Source: a bacterium D16-51 (lineage in GTDB: Bacteria > Bacillota > Clostridia > Lachnospirales > Lachnospiraceae). Taken from it: 64,000 nt of DNA. The notes under the pieces are model-generated. The model was given only the letters and a program-made list of their open reading frames with translations. It was not told the DNA's origin and searched no databases. Made by a program: the position numbers and the translations under genes. The DNA lies in assembly GCA_003612285.1 (NCBI GenBank), contig RAYE01000026.1:1-64000 (forward strand), read 5' to 3'. How positions within the stretch are numbered: the first letter of the stretch is position 1; every line of letters starts with the position of its first letter. This document shows positions 27,128-34,921 of the stretch, one piece after another.

Positions 27128-28198
27128 ATGAAATTTGAAGCGGTTTCAGAATATACAAAAATTGCGGGACGGACTCTGTTCCGTGATGGCGTCCGTTTTT
27201 TGGGGTACAGCGGTACATCCGTTTCCTTTCGGTTTTGTGGGAAGAAGGCGGCTGCCCATATTATTTCTGACATAGAGCATTATGAAACATTTCAGAGGGC
27301 GTGGGCGGCTGTGTTTATAGATGATGGGAAAGAGCCGTATAAACGGTTTGAAATAAGTTCTGCAGAAGCAGATTATATATTATTTGAGTCAGACGCCCCA
27401 AAGGAGGTAACCGTTACATTAATGAAATATACAGAGCCGGAATATGCGCCTTTGGGCGTGGTTTGGCTGGAAACGGACAGCGAAGCATTGCTTCCGCCGC
27501 CTGAGAGGAAACAGAGGAAAATCCAGATTGTAGGGGATTCTATTACTTGTGGGTACGGTGTGGAGGGAAGCCTGGAGGAACTTGTCCACCGCACTTGTAC
27601 AGAAAATCCGAGAAAGTCGTATTCGCTGCTGACAGCGGCGGAACTGGATGCAGAGGTGGAAATAGTTGCCTGGAATGGCAAGGGTGTAATTACAGAATAT
27701 ATCGGTGACGACAGGGAAACCGTGGAGGATGGCTGGCTTGTGCCAATGCTTTATGAATATACTGATGCGGGCTGTGAAAGGGATTATTTTCATGCACCTG
27801 AAAGTGACTGGGAAAAATGGGATCACAATAGTTTTGAGCCAGATTTGGTACTGGTTAACCTCGGGACAAATGACGCCAGCTATACACGTGAGATTCCGGA
27901 ACGGAATGAAGAATTTCGGAAGGGGTATTTTTCTTTTTTAAAGCGGATACATATGCTCCATCCTGCTTCGGCAATTCTTTGCATGGCAGGTACGATGGAC
28001 GGCCGTCTTTGTGAAACTATAGATATAGCGGTAAAGGAGTTTTTAGAGGGTTTTCCTGGCGTCCGTGCTGCATGTCTTTCACTTCCGCCACAAAAAGAGG
28101 AAGAAGGATTTGGAACATTCTGGCATCCTACAGAAGTAACCCAGCGCAGGACAGCGGAAGTTGTGGTAGCAAAGGCAAGGGAAATGATGGGCTGGTAA
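27128..28198 (+). CDS. SGNH hydrolase, CE2-like carbohydrate esterase
   Basis: This 356-residue protein has an N-terminal beta-sandwich (about 1-125) and a C-terminal SGNH hydrolase. The nucleophile motif is VGDSITCGYG with Ser138, the block III motif NLGTNDAS is present, and the final His lies in TFWHPTEVTQ. This two-domain plan matches CE2 acetyl esterases that remove acetyl groups from xylan or other sugars; CE2 enzymes often use a Ser-His dyad, and the Asp three residues before the His is missing here too. No signal peptide is seen, so it acts in the cytosol, perhaps on imported oligosaccharides. Confidence 0.82.
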   Translation: MKFEAVSEYTKIAGRTLFRDGVRFLGYSGTSVSFRFCGKKAAAHIISDIEHYETFQRAWAAVFIDDGKEPYKRFEISSAEADYILFESDAPKEVTVTLMKYTEPEYAPLGVVWLETDSEALLPPPERKQRKIQIVGDSITCGYGVEGSLEELVHRTCTENPRKSYSLLTAAELDAEVEIVAWNGKGVITEYIGDDRETVEDGWLVPMLYEYTDAGCERDYFHAPESDWEKWDHNSFEPDLVLVNLGTNDASYTREIPERNEEFRKGYFSFLKRIHMLHPASAILCMAGTMDGRLCETIDIAVKEFLEGFPGVRAACLSLPPQKEEEGFGTFWHPTEVTQRRTAEVVVAKAREMMGW

Positions 28199-28290
28199 AT
28201 TTTGTTTCGTATAGGTGAAGTTATCTTTAGCCATGCTATAAACAGTGAAATACAGAAGTGTAAATCAATCAGAAAGGTATGGCAGGGATA

Positions 28291-28476
28291 ATGGAACAGG
28301 AAGAACGTTGGAATCAGTTTGTTGCAACTGGCAAAATAATGGACTATCTGGAATACCGGAAGGGAACGGGGGAAACAGGGTGCAGCCTTCCGGCAGAAGG
28401 AAGCAGGGAAAATGAGAGAGACAGTGGTACTTACAGGGATGATATTAACGGCATCTCCCATGAAAGAATACGATAG
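28291..28476 (+). CDS. YqzL-like small protein
   Basis: This 61-residue reading frame begins MEQEERWNQFVATGKIMDYLEYRKG. The pattern W-x2-F-x2-TG-I-x2-YL-x-Y matches YqzL, a tiny protein of unknown function usually encoded between era and recO in Firmicutes. The remaining tail shows no family features and overlaps the recO start by 65 bases in another frame. The overlap is unusual, so the 3' part may be only the extension of a protein that ends late through loss of an earlier stop. ATG 28279 is an alternative start. Confidence 0.55.
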   Translation: MEQEERWNQFVATGKIMDYLEYRKGTGETGCSLPAEGSRENERDSGTYRDDINGISHERIR

Positions 28477-29155
28477 GCGGGTAGAGCTTCTGACCAGGGA
28501 AAGAGGGCGGATATCAGCATTTGCACAGGGCGCACGGAAGGTCGGCAGCGCCCTGTCTGCATGTACGCTTCCTTTTACATTTGGGGAATTTTCTTTGTAT
28601 GAAGGACGAAATTCCTATAATGTCAAGTCGGCAGCAATAAAAAAGTTTTTTGGGGAAATTGCGCAAGATTATGATATGGCATGCTATGCCTCTTATTTTG
28701 CAGAGATGGCGCAATATCTTACAAAAGAAAATATGGAAGCTCCAGAGGAGCTTTTGCTTTTATACGTTACGCTTCTGGCAATGCAGAATAAGCGTGTTCC
28801 GTTCCGGCTGGTACGGGTTGTTTATGAAATGCGGATGATGATGGCTACAGGGCAGGGGCTGGAATTGTTTGAATGCCTGCGCTGCCGCCAGGCAGGCACA
28901 AGAGCTGTTTATTTTGCGGAGGGCGGATTGATTTGTGATGGCTGCGCAGCAAAAGACAAAGAGTTAAAACGTATCTATCCGTTTATACTTAGCGCTGATG
29001 CTTTGTATTCTTTACAGTACATATTGTCGTCGCCGTTAGAAAGGCTGTATTCTTTTACCGTTATAGATTCGGTGCAGGAAGAACTGGAACGTTTTATGAG
29101 GAGTTATCTGGGAAGATATCTGCCGCACCATTTTAAATCGTTGGATTTTATTTAA
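28412..29155 (+). CDS. recO: DNA repair protein RecO
   Basis: RecO loads RecA onto SSB-covered DNA with RecR in recombinational repair. The 247-residue protein has an N-terminal OB fold (VVLTGMILTASPMKEYDRRVELLTRERGRISAFAQGARK), a helical middle and a zinc module with two CxxC pairs, CLRCRQAG and CDGCAAK. ATG 28412 overlaps the YqzL-like frame, consistent with translational coupling. The neighbourhood era-(esterase)-yqzL-recO-glyS keeps a common Firmicutes order apart from the inserted esterase. Confidence 0.93.
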   Translation: MRETVVLTGMILTASPMKEYDRRVELLTRERGRISAFAQGARKVGSALSACTLPFTFGEFSLYEGRNSYNVKSAAIKKFFGEIAQDYDMACYASYFAEMAQYLTKENMEAPEELLLLYVTLLAMQNKRVPFRLVRVVYEMRMMMATGQGLELFECLRCRQAGTRAVYFAEGGLICDGCAAKDKELKRIYPFILSADALYSLQYILSSPLERLYSFTVIDSVQEELERFMRSYLGRYLPHHFKSLDFI

Positions 29156-29300
29156 TAACTTGCAATCTTTGTGGGATAATGGTATATTTTGAAAGTAGTA
29201 GGAACTGTAGAATAATAAGTGATGCAAATAGACAAGTCAAGATGCGTCAGTTATTTTCCTGCAGTTGCTAACGAAGAAGACAGAAAGGCGTGGTTAGATT

Positions 29301-30689
29301 ATGGAAAAGACAATGGAAAAAATAGTTGCCCTTGCAAAGGCAAGGGGATTTGTATACCCAGGCTCCGAGATATACGGGGGACTTGCAAATTCGTGGGATT
29401 TTGGAAACCTTGGAGTTGAATTGAAAAATAATATTAAGTCGGCATGGTGGCAGAAGTTTATCCGTGAAAATCCATACAATGTTGGTATTGACAGTGCAAT
29501 TTTGATGAATCCACAGACATGGGTTGCCTCTGGGCATCTTGGAAGTTTTTCTGACCCTTTGATGGACTGCAGGGATTGCCATGAACGTTTCCGGGCAGAT
29601 AAGGTAATTGAAGATTATATGGCAGAAAATGGGATTAAAATAGAAGGAAGCGTGGACGCCTGGACGCATGAGGAGATGGAAAGTTATATTAAAGAGCATG
29701 AAATCCCATGCCCAGGCTGTGGGAAGCATAATTTTACAGAAATCCGCCAGTTTAACCTGATGTTTAAAACATTCCAGGGGGTAACAGAGGATGCGAAAAG
29801 CACGGTGTATCTCCGGCCGGAAACAGCACAGGGGATTTTTGTGAATTTTAAGAATGTTGCGCGTACTTCACGCAAGAAGATACCGTTTGGGATTGGGCAG
29901 GTAGGGAAGTCCTTCCGAAACGAGATTACGCCAGGTAATTTTATTTTCCGTATCCGTGAGTTTGAACAGATGGAACTGGAATTTTTCTGTGAGCCTGATA
30001 CGGATTTAGAGTGGTTTGCGTATTGGAAGCAGTTCTGTATAGACTGGTTAAAGTCCCTTGGCATGAAGGAAGAGGAAATGCGTGTGCGTGACCATGAAAA
30101 AGAAGAGCTTTCTTTCTACAGCAGGGCGACAACAGATATTGAGTACCTTTTCCCGTTTGGCTGGGGTGAACTTTGGGGCATTGCCGACCGGACGGATTAT
30201 GACTTGACACAGCATCAGGAAGTGTCTAAAGTAGACCTGACATATTTTGATGATACGAAAAATGAAAAATACCTTCCATATGTAATTGAGCCATCCCTTG
30301 GGGTAGAACGCCTTACTTTGGCATTTCTCTGCGCGGCTTATGATGAAGAGGAAATCGGCGAGGGTGATGTGCGTACGGTTATGCATTTCCATCCTGCAAT
30401 TGCCCCGGTGAAAATTGCAGTGCTTCCATTGTCAAAGAAGCTTTCAGAGCAGGCAGATGAAATTTATGCAAAGCTCTGTAAGAAATATAACTGTGAATTT
30501 GATGACCGTGGTAATATCGGAAAACGTTACCGCCGTCAGGATGAAATTGGTACGCCGTTCTGCGTCACGTTTGACTTTGATTCTGTAGAAGACCAGGCAG
30601 TGACTGTCCGTGACCGCGATTCCATGGAGCAGGAGCGTGTAAAAATTGCTGATTTGGAACAGTATTTTGAAGGAAAATTTATGTTCTAA
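29301..30689 (+). CDS. glyS: Glycyl-tRNA synthetase, dimeric (eukaryote-like) type
   Basis: This 462-residue class II synthetase charges tRNA(Gly). It is the alpha-2 type, not the two-subunit bacterial form. It starts [35 protein letters not shown] in family style and shows motif 2 ([25 protein letters not shown]), CxxC pairs (CRDCH, CPGCG) and motif 3 (EPSLGVERL). The C-terminal anticodon domain has [15 protein letters not shown]. It follows recO by 145 bases, with no T-box leader in that gap. A terminator follows. Confidence 0.96.
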   Translation: MEKTMEKIVALAKARGFVYPGSEIYGGLANSWDFGNLGVELKNNIKSAWWQKFIRENPYNVGIDSAILMNPQTWVASGHLGSFSDPLMDCRDCHERFRADKVIEDYMAENGIKIEGSVDAWTHEEMESYIKEHEIPCPGCGKHNFTEIRQFNLMFKTFQGVTEDAKSTVYLRPETAQGIFVNFKNVARTSRKKIPFGIGQVGKSFRNEITPGNFIFRIREFEQMELEFFCEPDTDLEWFAYWKQFCIDWLKSLGMKEEEMRVRDHEKEELSFYSRATTDIEYLFPFGWGELWGIADRTDYDLTQHQEVSKVDLTYFDDTKNEKYLPYVIEPSLGVERLTLAFLCAAYDEEEIGEGDVRTVMHFHPAIAPVKIAVLPLSKKLSEQADEIYAKLCKKYNCEFDDRGNIGKRYRRQDEIGTPFCVTFDFDSVEDQAVTVRDRDSMEQERVKIADLEQYFEGKFMF

Positions 30690-30731
30690 CAAGGCAATAG
30701 TAACTTTAATAATTTGAATGAGCTTTGAAGG

Positions 30732-30766
30732 CGTCTGCCCTGTAAAAAGGGCAGGCATTTTTGTTT
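30732..30766 (+). terminator. Rho-independent terminator after glyS
   Basis: CTGCCCT and AGGGCAG pair across GTAAAA, followed by GCATTTTTGTTTT. It lies 45 bases after the glyS stop. Confidence 0.8.
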
Positions 30767-31201
30767 TATAGGATATTGTTCCGATTCCGGCATACAAATT
30801 TAAATATTGACATATGTAAAATGATATGATATATTTTATGTAAGCATACATTCTGGCAAATTTTTCTATGTGTAAAACAGTCTATAGTTACTATTTATAT
30901 AGTAATGCCTATATTCAGGTGAAAGAACTGTAGAATAATTTCTTTACAGTTCCTAATTAACAACCCCGCTGCAAGCAACAGGGTTGTTGGCCTGCGCGCA
31001 GTCGCCAAGTGCAGAGCATTGCGTTTGGTCCGCTGCGTGCGCGAGGATCAAAGAATCTATGCGGGATTCCAATTATGACAAAGCAGGAGATTCTTTGGGG
31101 CTCCTGCTGACAATATTAAGTGAAAAACATATCGGGAAGCACTTGGGGAATTGTTTTTAGTGATTCCTGGTAATGTTTTGCAATAGCAGGAGGGTTAGGA
31201 T
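30767..31201. other. Structured intergenic region before the Rpn gene
   Basis: This gap has no gene but several inverted repeats: GAACTGTA / TTACAGTTC at 30925-30954, CAACCC / GGGTTG near 30961-30987, and CAAAGAATC (31049-31057) / GATTCTTTG (31089-31097). A GC-rich patch at 30985-31045 differs from the AT-rich surroundings. The 15-mer GAACTGTAGAATAAT at 30925 also occurs at 29202. It reads like a repeat or mobile-element remnant associated with the following nuclease gene. Confidence 0.45.
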
Positions 31202-32143
31202 ATGGCAAAAGACAAAAAATATAACAGGAAGTATAAGGATTCTTTGTTTCGGATGGTGTTTCGGGAAAAAAGCAATCTGCTGAGTTTGTACAATGCGATA
31301 AATGGTACAGGCTATACTGACGTGGGGGAATTAGAGGTTGTAACATTGGAGAATGCAATCTATATGGCGATGAAAAATGACGTGGCGTTTTTGTTATATG
31401 ATTATTTAAATATGTATGAGCATCAGTCAACATTAAATCCTAACATGCCATTACGGGATTTGTTTTACATTGCCTATGAATACGAAAAGCTGATAGACGG
31501 AAAGAAGATTTATGGCAGCAGGCCGGTTAGGATACCTGCACCAAAATTCGTTATGTTTTATAACGGGAATGAAAAAGCGGATGAAAGTATATTGCTGAAA
31601 TTATCTGATTTATACAGTATTCCGCAAGACAGCCCGGAATTGGAACTGAAAGTAAAAATGCTCAATATTAACTATGGCTATAATAAGGAGCTGATGGAGA
31701 AATGCAGAGTGCTGCGGGACTATAGTATTTACGTTCATAAAGTGCGCAGCTATGCAAAAGAAATGTCAACAGAAGAAGCCGTTGACAGGGCGATGGAGGA
31801 AAGCATTCAGGAGGGCATATTGGAAAATTTTTTAAGAAAATATCGACAGGAGGCGAGGATAATGAGTATATTTGAATATGATGAAGAAGAGGTCATGCGT
31901 ATAGTAAAAGAGCAAATAAGTGAAGATGCAAGGGAGCAGGGGCTGAAACAGGGCTTGGAGCAAGGGCTGGAGCAAGGACTGGAGCAGGGGCTGGAGCAAG
32001 GACTGAAACGGGGACTGGAAAGGGGGCAGGTTATTGGGGCAGTAGAAAGCCTTCGGGAATTTGGGCATGACGAAAAAGAAATAAAGGCTGCAGTCATGAA
32101 AAAATATAGTTTATCAGAAGAAGAGATAGCAGCGTATTTGTGA
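31202..32143 (+). CDS. Rpn-family PD-(D/E)XK recombination-promoting nuclease
   Basis: This 313-residue protein opens KYNRKYKDSLFRMVFREKSNLLSLYNAINGTGY and contains DVAFLLYDYLNMYEHQS and RIPAPKFVMFYNG, the catalytic-core pattern of Rpn/YhgA-type nucleases, often annotated as PD-(D/E)XK transposases. These enzymes cut DNA and promote RecA-independent recombination. The C-terminal third is helical and contains a Gln-Gly-Leu-Glu repeat (about 246-275) encoded by a tandem 12-bp array. GGAGGG precedes the ATG. It is a single gene with a non-coding structured region upstream, as is common for multicopy members. Confidence 0.85.
   Translation: MAKDKKYNRKYKDSLFRMVFREKSNLLSLYNAINGTGYTDVGELEVVTLENAIYMAMKNDVAFLLYDYLNMYEHQSTLNPNMPLRDLFYIAYEYEKLIDGKKIYGSRPVRIPAPKFVMFYNGNEKADESILLKLSDLYSIPQDSPELELKVKMLNINYGYNKELMEKCRVLRDYSIYVHKVRSYAKEMSTEEAVDRAMEESIQEGILENFLRKYRQEARIMSIFEYDEEEVMRIVKEQISEDAREQGLKQGLEQGLEQGLEQGLEQGLKRGLERGQVIGAVESLREFGHDEKEIKAAVMKKYSLSEEEIAAYL
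31943..32026 (+). repeat. In-frame 12-bp tandem repeat in the Rpn gene
   Basis: Seven successive 12-bp units of the form CTGGAGCAAGGA encode the repeated residues Leu-Glu/Lys-Gln-Gly. Copies differ by a few bases. Such arrays can change length by slippage in steps of four residues without breaking the frame. Confidence 0.85.
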
Positions 32144-32463
32144 TATGGTATCATAATATTTGGTAAGTATGTAAGATATTGGAAGTGTTATAACTGCCGG
32201 AATTAAGTAAATATTTCTGGCAGTTATTGTATTTTCCAGGAAAACTTCATGTGGATACAAGTAAAAACCATCACTAATTTTTCGGGGTGTTTTGTGCAAT
32301 TTTTATGGTATGGAAGGATAAAAATGTAAAAATTGCACAAATAGACTAGCATTTCTATTTTTTGCATGTTATAATAGTGCTGTATTAGTTGTTCAAGGAT
32401 TCATGGGTATTTTATCTCATATTACCCATCGAATAAAAAAATGATAAGGAGGAAGAGGTTAAA
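32144..32463. other. Upstream region of the triplicated-domain protein
   Basis: This 320-base gap contains a perfect 14-bp inverted repeat, TTTGTGCAATTTTT (32291-32304) and its complement (32328-32341), then a -10 TATAAT at 32370-32375 without a clear -35. GATAAGGAGGAAGAGG is the ribosome site before 32464. The inverted repeat ends six bases before the expected -35 position, so an operator role is possible. Confidence 0.5.
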
Positions 32464-34578
32464 ATGAGAAAAACATTAAAAAGCGCTTTGTCAGTAGTTC
32501 TCTCAGCAGCAATGGTTTTGACTATGGGCAGTGTAGGCTCTCTGACAAATAATACTTCTGCAAAAGCAGCAGATAAGGGACCTAATTTCACTGCAAGCCT
32601 TTGGAGTTATGGTACGTTTCAGGATTGGGTGGCAGATCCGGCTGCTAGCGTTACAGTAACAGCTGGTGGTGAATATACCCTTTCAGGAGAAGCAACTAAG
32701 GATTTAGACAACCTTTTTGCAACAAGCGGAAGTGCGACTGTCATTACCTTTGGTGAGTATGCAGACCTTGTTGCTACAGGCCTTAATCAGGAGGGCGGTT
32801 ATAAAATCGTAGGCAAGAGTATCCAGGTTAATGATGGTGAAGCGATTGCATGGCCAGGAGAAGTGATTGAGACTGAAGATGCTGGTACTAGTGCTCGTAT
32901 GTACATTTACAATGGTTGGAGTGATAAAGGAAATGTAATGCCTGCTGGTACTGTACAGCCTATTAAAGCTGGAGATAAGATTTCAGTAACATTTGAGGTT
33001 CAGACAGGGGATGCCCCAGCAGATCCATCTGCTGCTCCAAGTGATGCTACAGAAGCACCTTCAGCAGAACCTAGTGCAGCGCCATCAGAGGTGCCTACAC
33101 CAGCAGTGCCATCTGATGGAAAACCAGATTTTAATGCAACAATTAAATGTTTCGGAAACTTCTATGGATGGGATAGCGATACACCAACAGATGCAACGGC
33201 TACAGTTCATGTATCTGACTATGGCGAGTACAGTGTTTCTTTTGCAGCTCCGGATGCATTTAATGATTTAAATGAGATGAGTGGTGCTTTTGTTGTTCAG
33301 ACCGACTTGAAAGGCGAGCCAGATACACATCCATTTACGCTTCTTGCAAAGACTGTGAAGATTGGTGATGCATCATATGACTGGTCTAAAGCAACTGCAT
33401 ATTTAGATGGCGATAACATTAGAATGAGTGCCCGTAATCAGTGGGATGAGAAAGAGAATGCTAATCCATTGGCAGGCCAGGTGATTCCGATTAACAAGGA
33501 TGATGTGATTACTTTTACATTTGAAGTAAAAGAAGGAGCTCCTTCAACACCAACAGAAGCACCGACAGAGGCTCCAACAGAAGCTCCAACACAGGCACCT
33601 GCACAGTCTTACAATGCATATCTTGGCTTCCAGACAGATATCTGGGATTACCGTGATGAGTATGAGAAAGACATTAATTCGACAAATTATGATTTCGTTA
33701 ATCAGGCTGTAGTTGGCGGAGAACCTACAAATGTCGACAAAGTTAAAATCACAAACGCATCTATTACTAGTGATGGTACATATAGTGTAAGTATGACAGG
33801 CGCAGATCTTTCAGGCGGCACAGAGTTCAAAATGTTATATTTTTCTACTGATATTCCTGTTGCAATGAAAGATGTTAAATTCTCTGATGTGAAAGTTATA
33901 ATTGATGAGAAAGAAGTAATTACATTAAAAGATGGTGTATTAAAGAAGGAAGTTCAGGACGGCTCAAAGAAGTATTATATGGTTATGGCAATAAATCAGT
34001 ACGGTCAGGAGGGTATTGATTTACCAGAAGCTTTCACATATTCAATGCCTGTATATAGCTTGGAACTTCAGTTTACAGTTAAGGGCCTTGACCTTGGACA
34101 GGACTATTCTACAAAGACATATGGAGCTAAAAAGGGTGCTACCTTTACTTCTGGAAACTTCAAATACAAAGTTACAAAGGCAGCTACAATTACTGCAGGC
34201 AAGACAGCAAAAGGCAAAGTTGAAGTAGTTGGCTTAAGCGCAACAGGTAAGAAGAAGACTTCCGTTTCTGTTGGAACTTCTGTAAGTTATACTTCTAACG
34301 GTGAGAAAGCAGCTTATACAATCAGCTCTTTGGGAGCAGGTGCATTTAAGGGCGCTTCTAAGTTAAAGGCAGTTACATTAAGCAAGAATATTAAGTCAAT
34401 TAAGAAAGATACCTTTAAGAACTGCAAGAATTTATCTAAGCTGGCATTAAAAGCTAAGTTAAGCTCTGTAGCAAAGAATTCTTTCAAGGGCTGCAAAAAG
34501 ACTATTAAAGTAAGCGGTACATCTGCAAAAGCTAATGTTAAGAAATTAGTAAAGAGCGGATATAAGAAATTCAAATAA
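32464..34578 (+). CDS. Secreted protein with three related beta domains and an LRR-like tail
   Basis: The 704-residue precursor has a signal peptide (about 1-36, ending SAKAA). Domains at about 41-180 and 220-360 share openings (FTASLWSYGTFQDW and FNATIKCFGNFYGW), a GEY-T/S-S/L strand and ends such as ITFTFEV; a third, more distant one lies at about 382-540. Linkers rich in Pro, Ala, Glu, Ser and Thr separate them. The tail (about 560-704) has BspA-like leucine-rich repeats (GAGAFKGASKLKAVTLSKNIKSI) and is very lysine-rich. Carbohydrate binding is inferred from plan and neighbours. Codon use is biased to T-ending codons, as in highly expressed genes. Confidence 0.75.
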   Translation: MRKTLKSALSVVLSAAMVLTMGSVGSLTNNTSAKAADKGPNFTASLWSYGTFQDWVADPAASVTVTAGGEYTLSGEATKDLDNLFATSGSATVITFGEYADLVATGLNQEGGYKIVGKSIQVNDGEAIAWPGEVIETEDAGTSARMYIYNGWSDKGNVMPAGTVQPIKAGDKISVTFEVQTGDAPADPSAAPSDATEAPSAEPSAAPSEVPTPAVPSDGKPDFNATIKCFGNFYGWDSDTPTDATATVHVSDYGEYSVSFAAPDAFNDLNEMSGAFVVQTDLKGEPDTHPFTLLAKTVKIGDASYDWSKATAYLDGDNIRMSARNQWDEKENANPLAGQVIPINKDDVITFTFEVKEGAPSTPTEAPTEAPTEAPTQAPAQSYNAYLGFQTDIWDYRDEYEKDINSTNYDFVNQAVVGGEPTNVDKVKITNASITSDGTYSVSMTGADLSGGTEFKMLYFSTDIPVAMKDVKFSDVKVIIDEKEVITLKDGVLKKEVQDGSKKYYMVMAINQYGQEGIDLPEAFTYSMPVYSLELQFTVKGLDLGQDYSTKTYGAKKGATFTSGNFKYKVTKAATITAGKTAKGKVEVVGLSATGKKKTSVSVGTSVSYTSNGEKAAYTISSLGAGAFKGASKLKAVTLSKNIKSIKKDTFKNCKNLSKLALKAKLSSVAKNSFKGCKKTIKVSGTSAKANVKKLVKSGYKKFK

Positions 34579-34677
34579 TTTGGATTTGCAATTATGAGAC
34601 AATTTAGGATTCTTGGACAATGATGTTTCATAGGAATTGAAATACGGGTAATGTATTTCTAAAAAGAAAAATTAGAA

Positions 34678-34727
34678 AATCTCCAGGCTGATGTGGCTTT
34701 TGCCCAGTCTGGAGATTTTTGCTTTTT
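34678..34727 (+). terminator. Rho-independent terminator
   Basis: ATCTCCAGGCTG and CAGTCTGGAGAT pair around a loop of about 14 bases, followed by TTTTTGCTTTTTT. Confidence 0.85.
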
Positions 34728-34829
34728 TGAGAGTGCAGGTGTAAAAACATAGGCGCAGCGGGCTGCGCTAGGGATTTTATGCCTGTTAGTTACAGCCAGT
34801 TATTTCCATATGCATTAAGGAACACGGGC

Positions 34830-34858
34830 TTGTAAAAAAATGCTCATTATGCTACAAT
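34830..34858 (+). promoter_or_regulatory. Putative sigma-A promoter of the GH5 gene
   Basis: TTGTAA (34830-34835) and TACAAT (34853-34858) are separated by 17 bases. They lie about 60 bases before the chosen ATG. Confidence 0.55.
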
Positions 34859-34921
34859 ATTCCTGTGGAAAATTTAGTAAAGTTGACCATGGAAATTATT
34901 TATAAGGAGGAAAAAAGAAGC

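Larger units (their letters stand above)
34579..34921. other. Intergenic region with terminator and GH5 promoter
   Basis: A Rho-independent terminator (34678-34727) ends the upstream gene and a promoter (34830-34858) serves the GH5 gene. Nothing else is recognisable in this 343-base gap. Confidence 0.6.

Noticed and set aside
29156-29300. Possible glycine T-box before glyS
   Set aside because: No T-box core (GGTGGNACCGCG) and no terminator; the gap is too short.
31943-32026. CRISPR-like tandem repeat
   Set aside because: Units are 12 bp with no spacers and stay in the reading frame of the Rpn gene.
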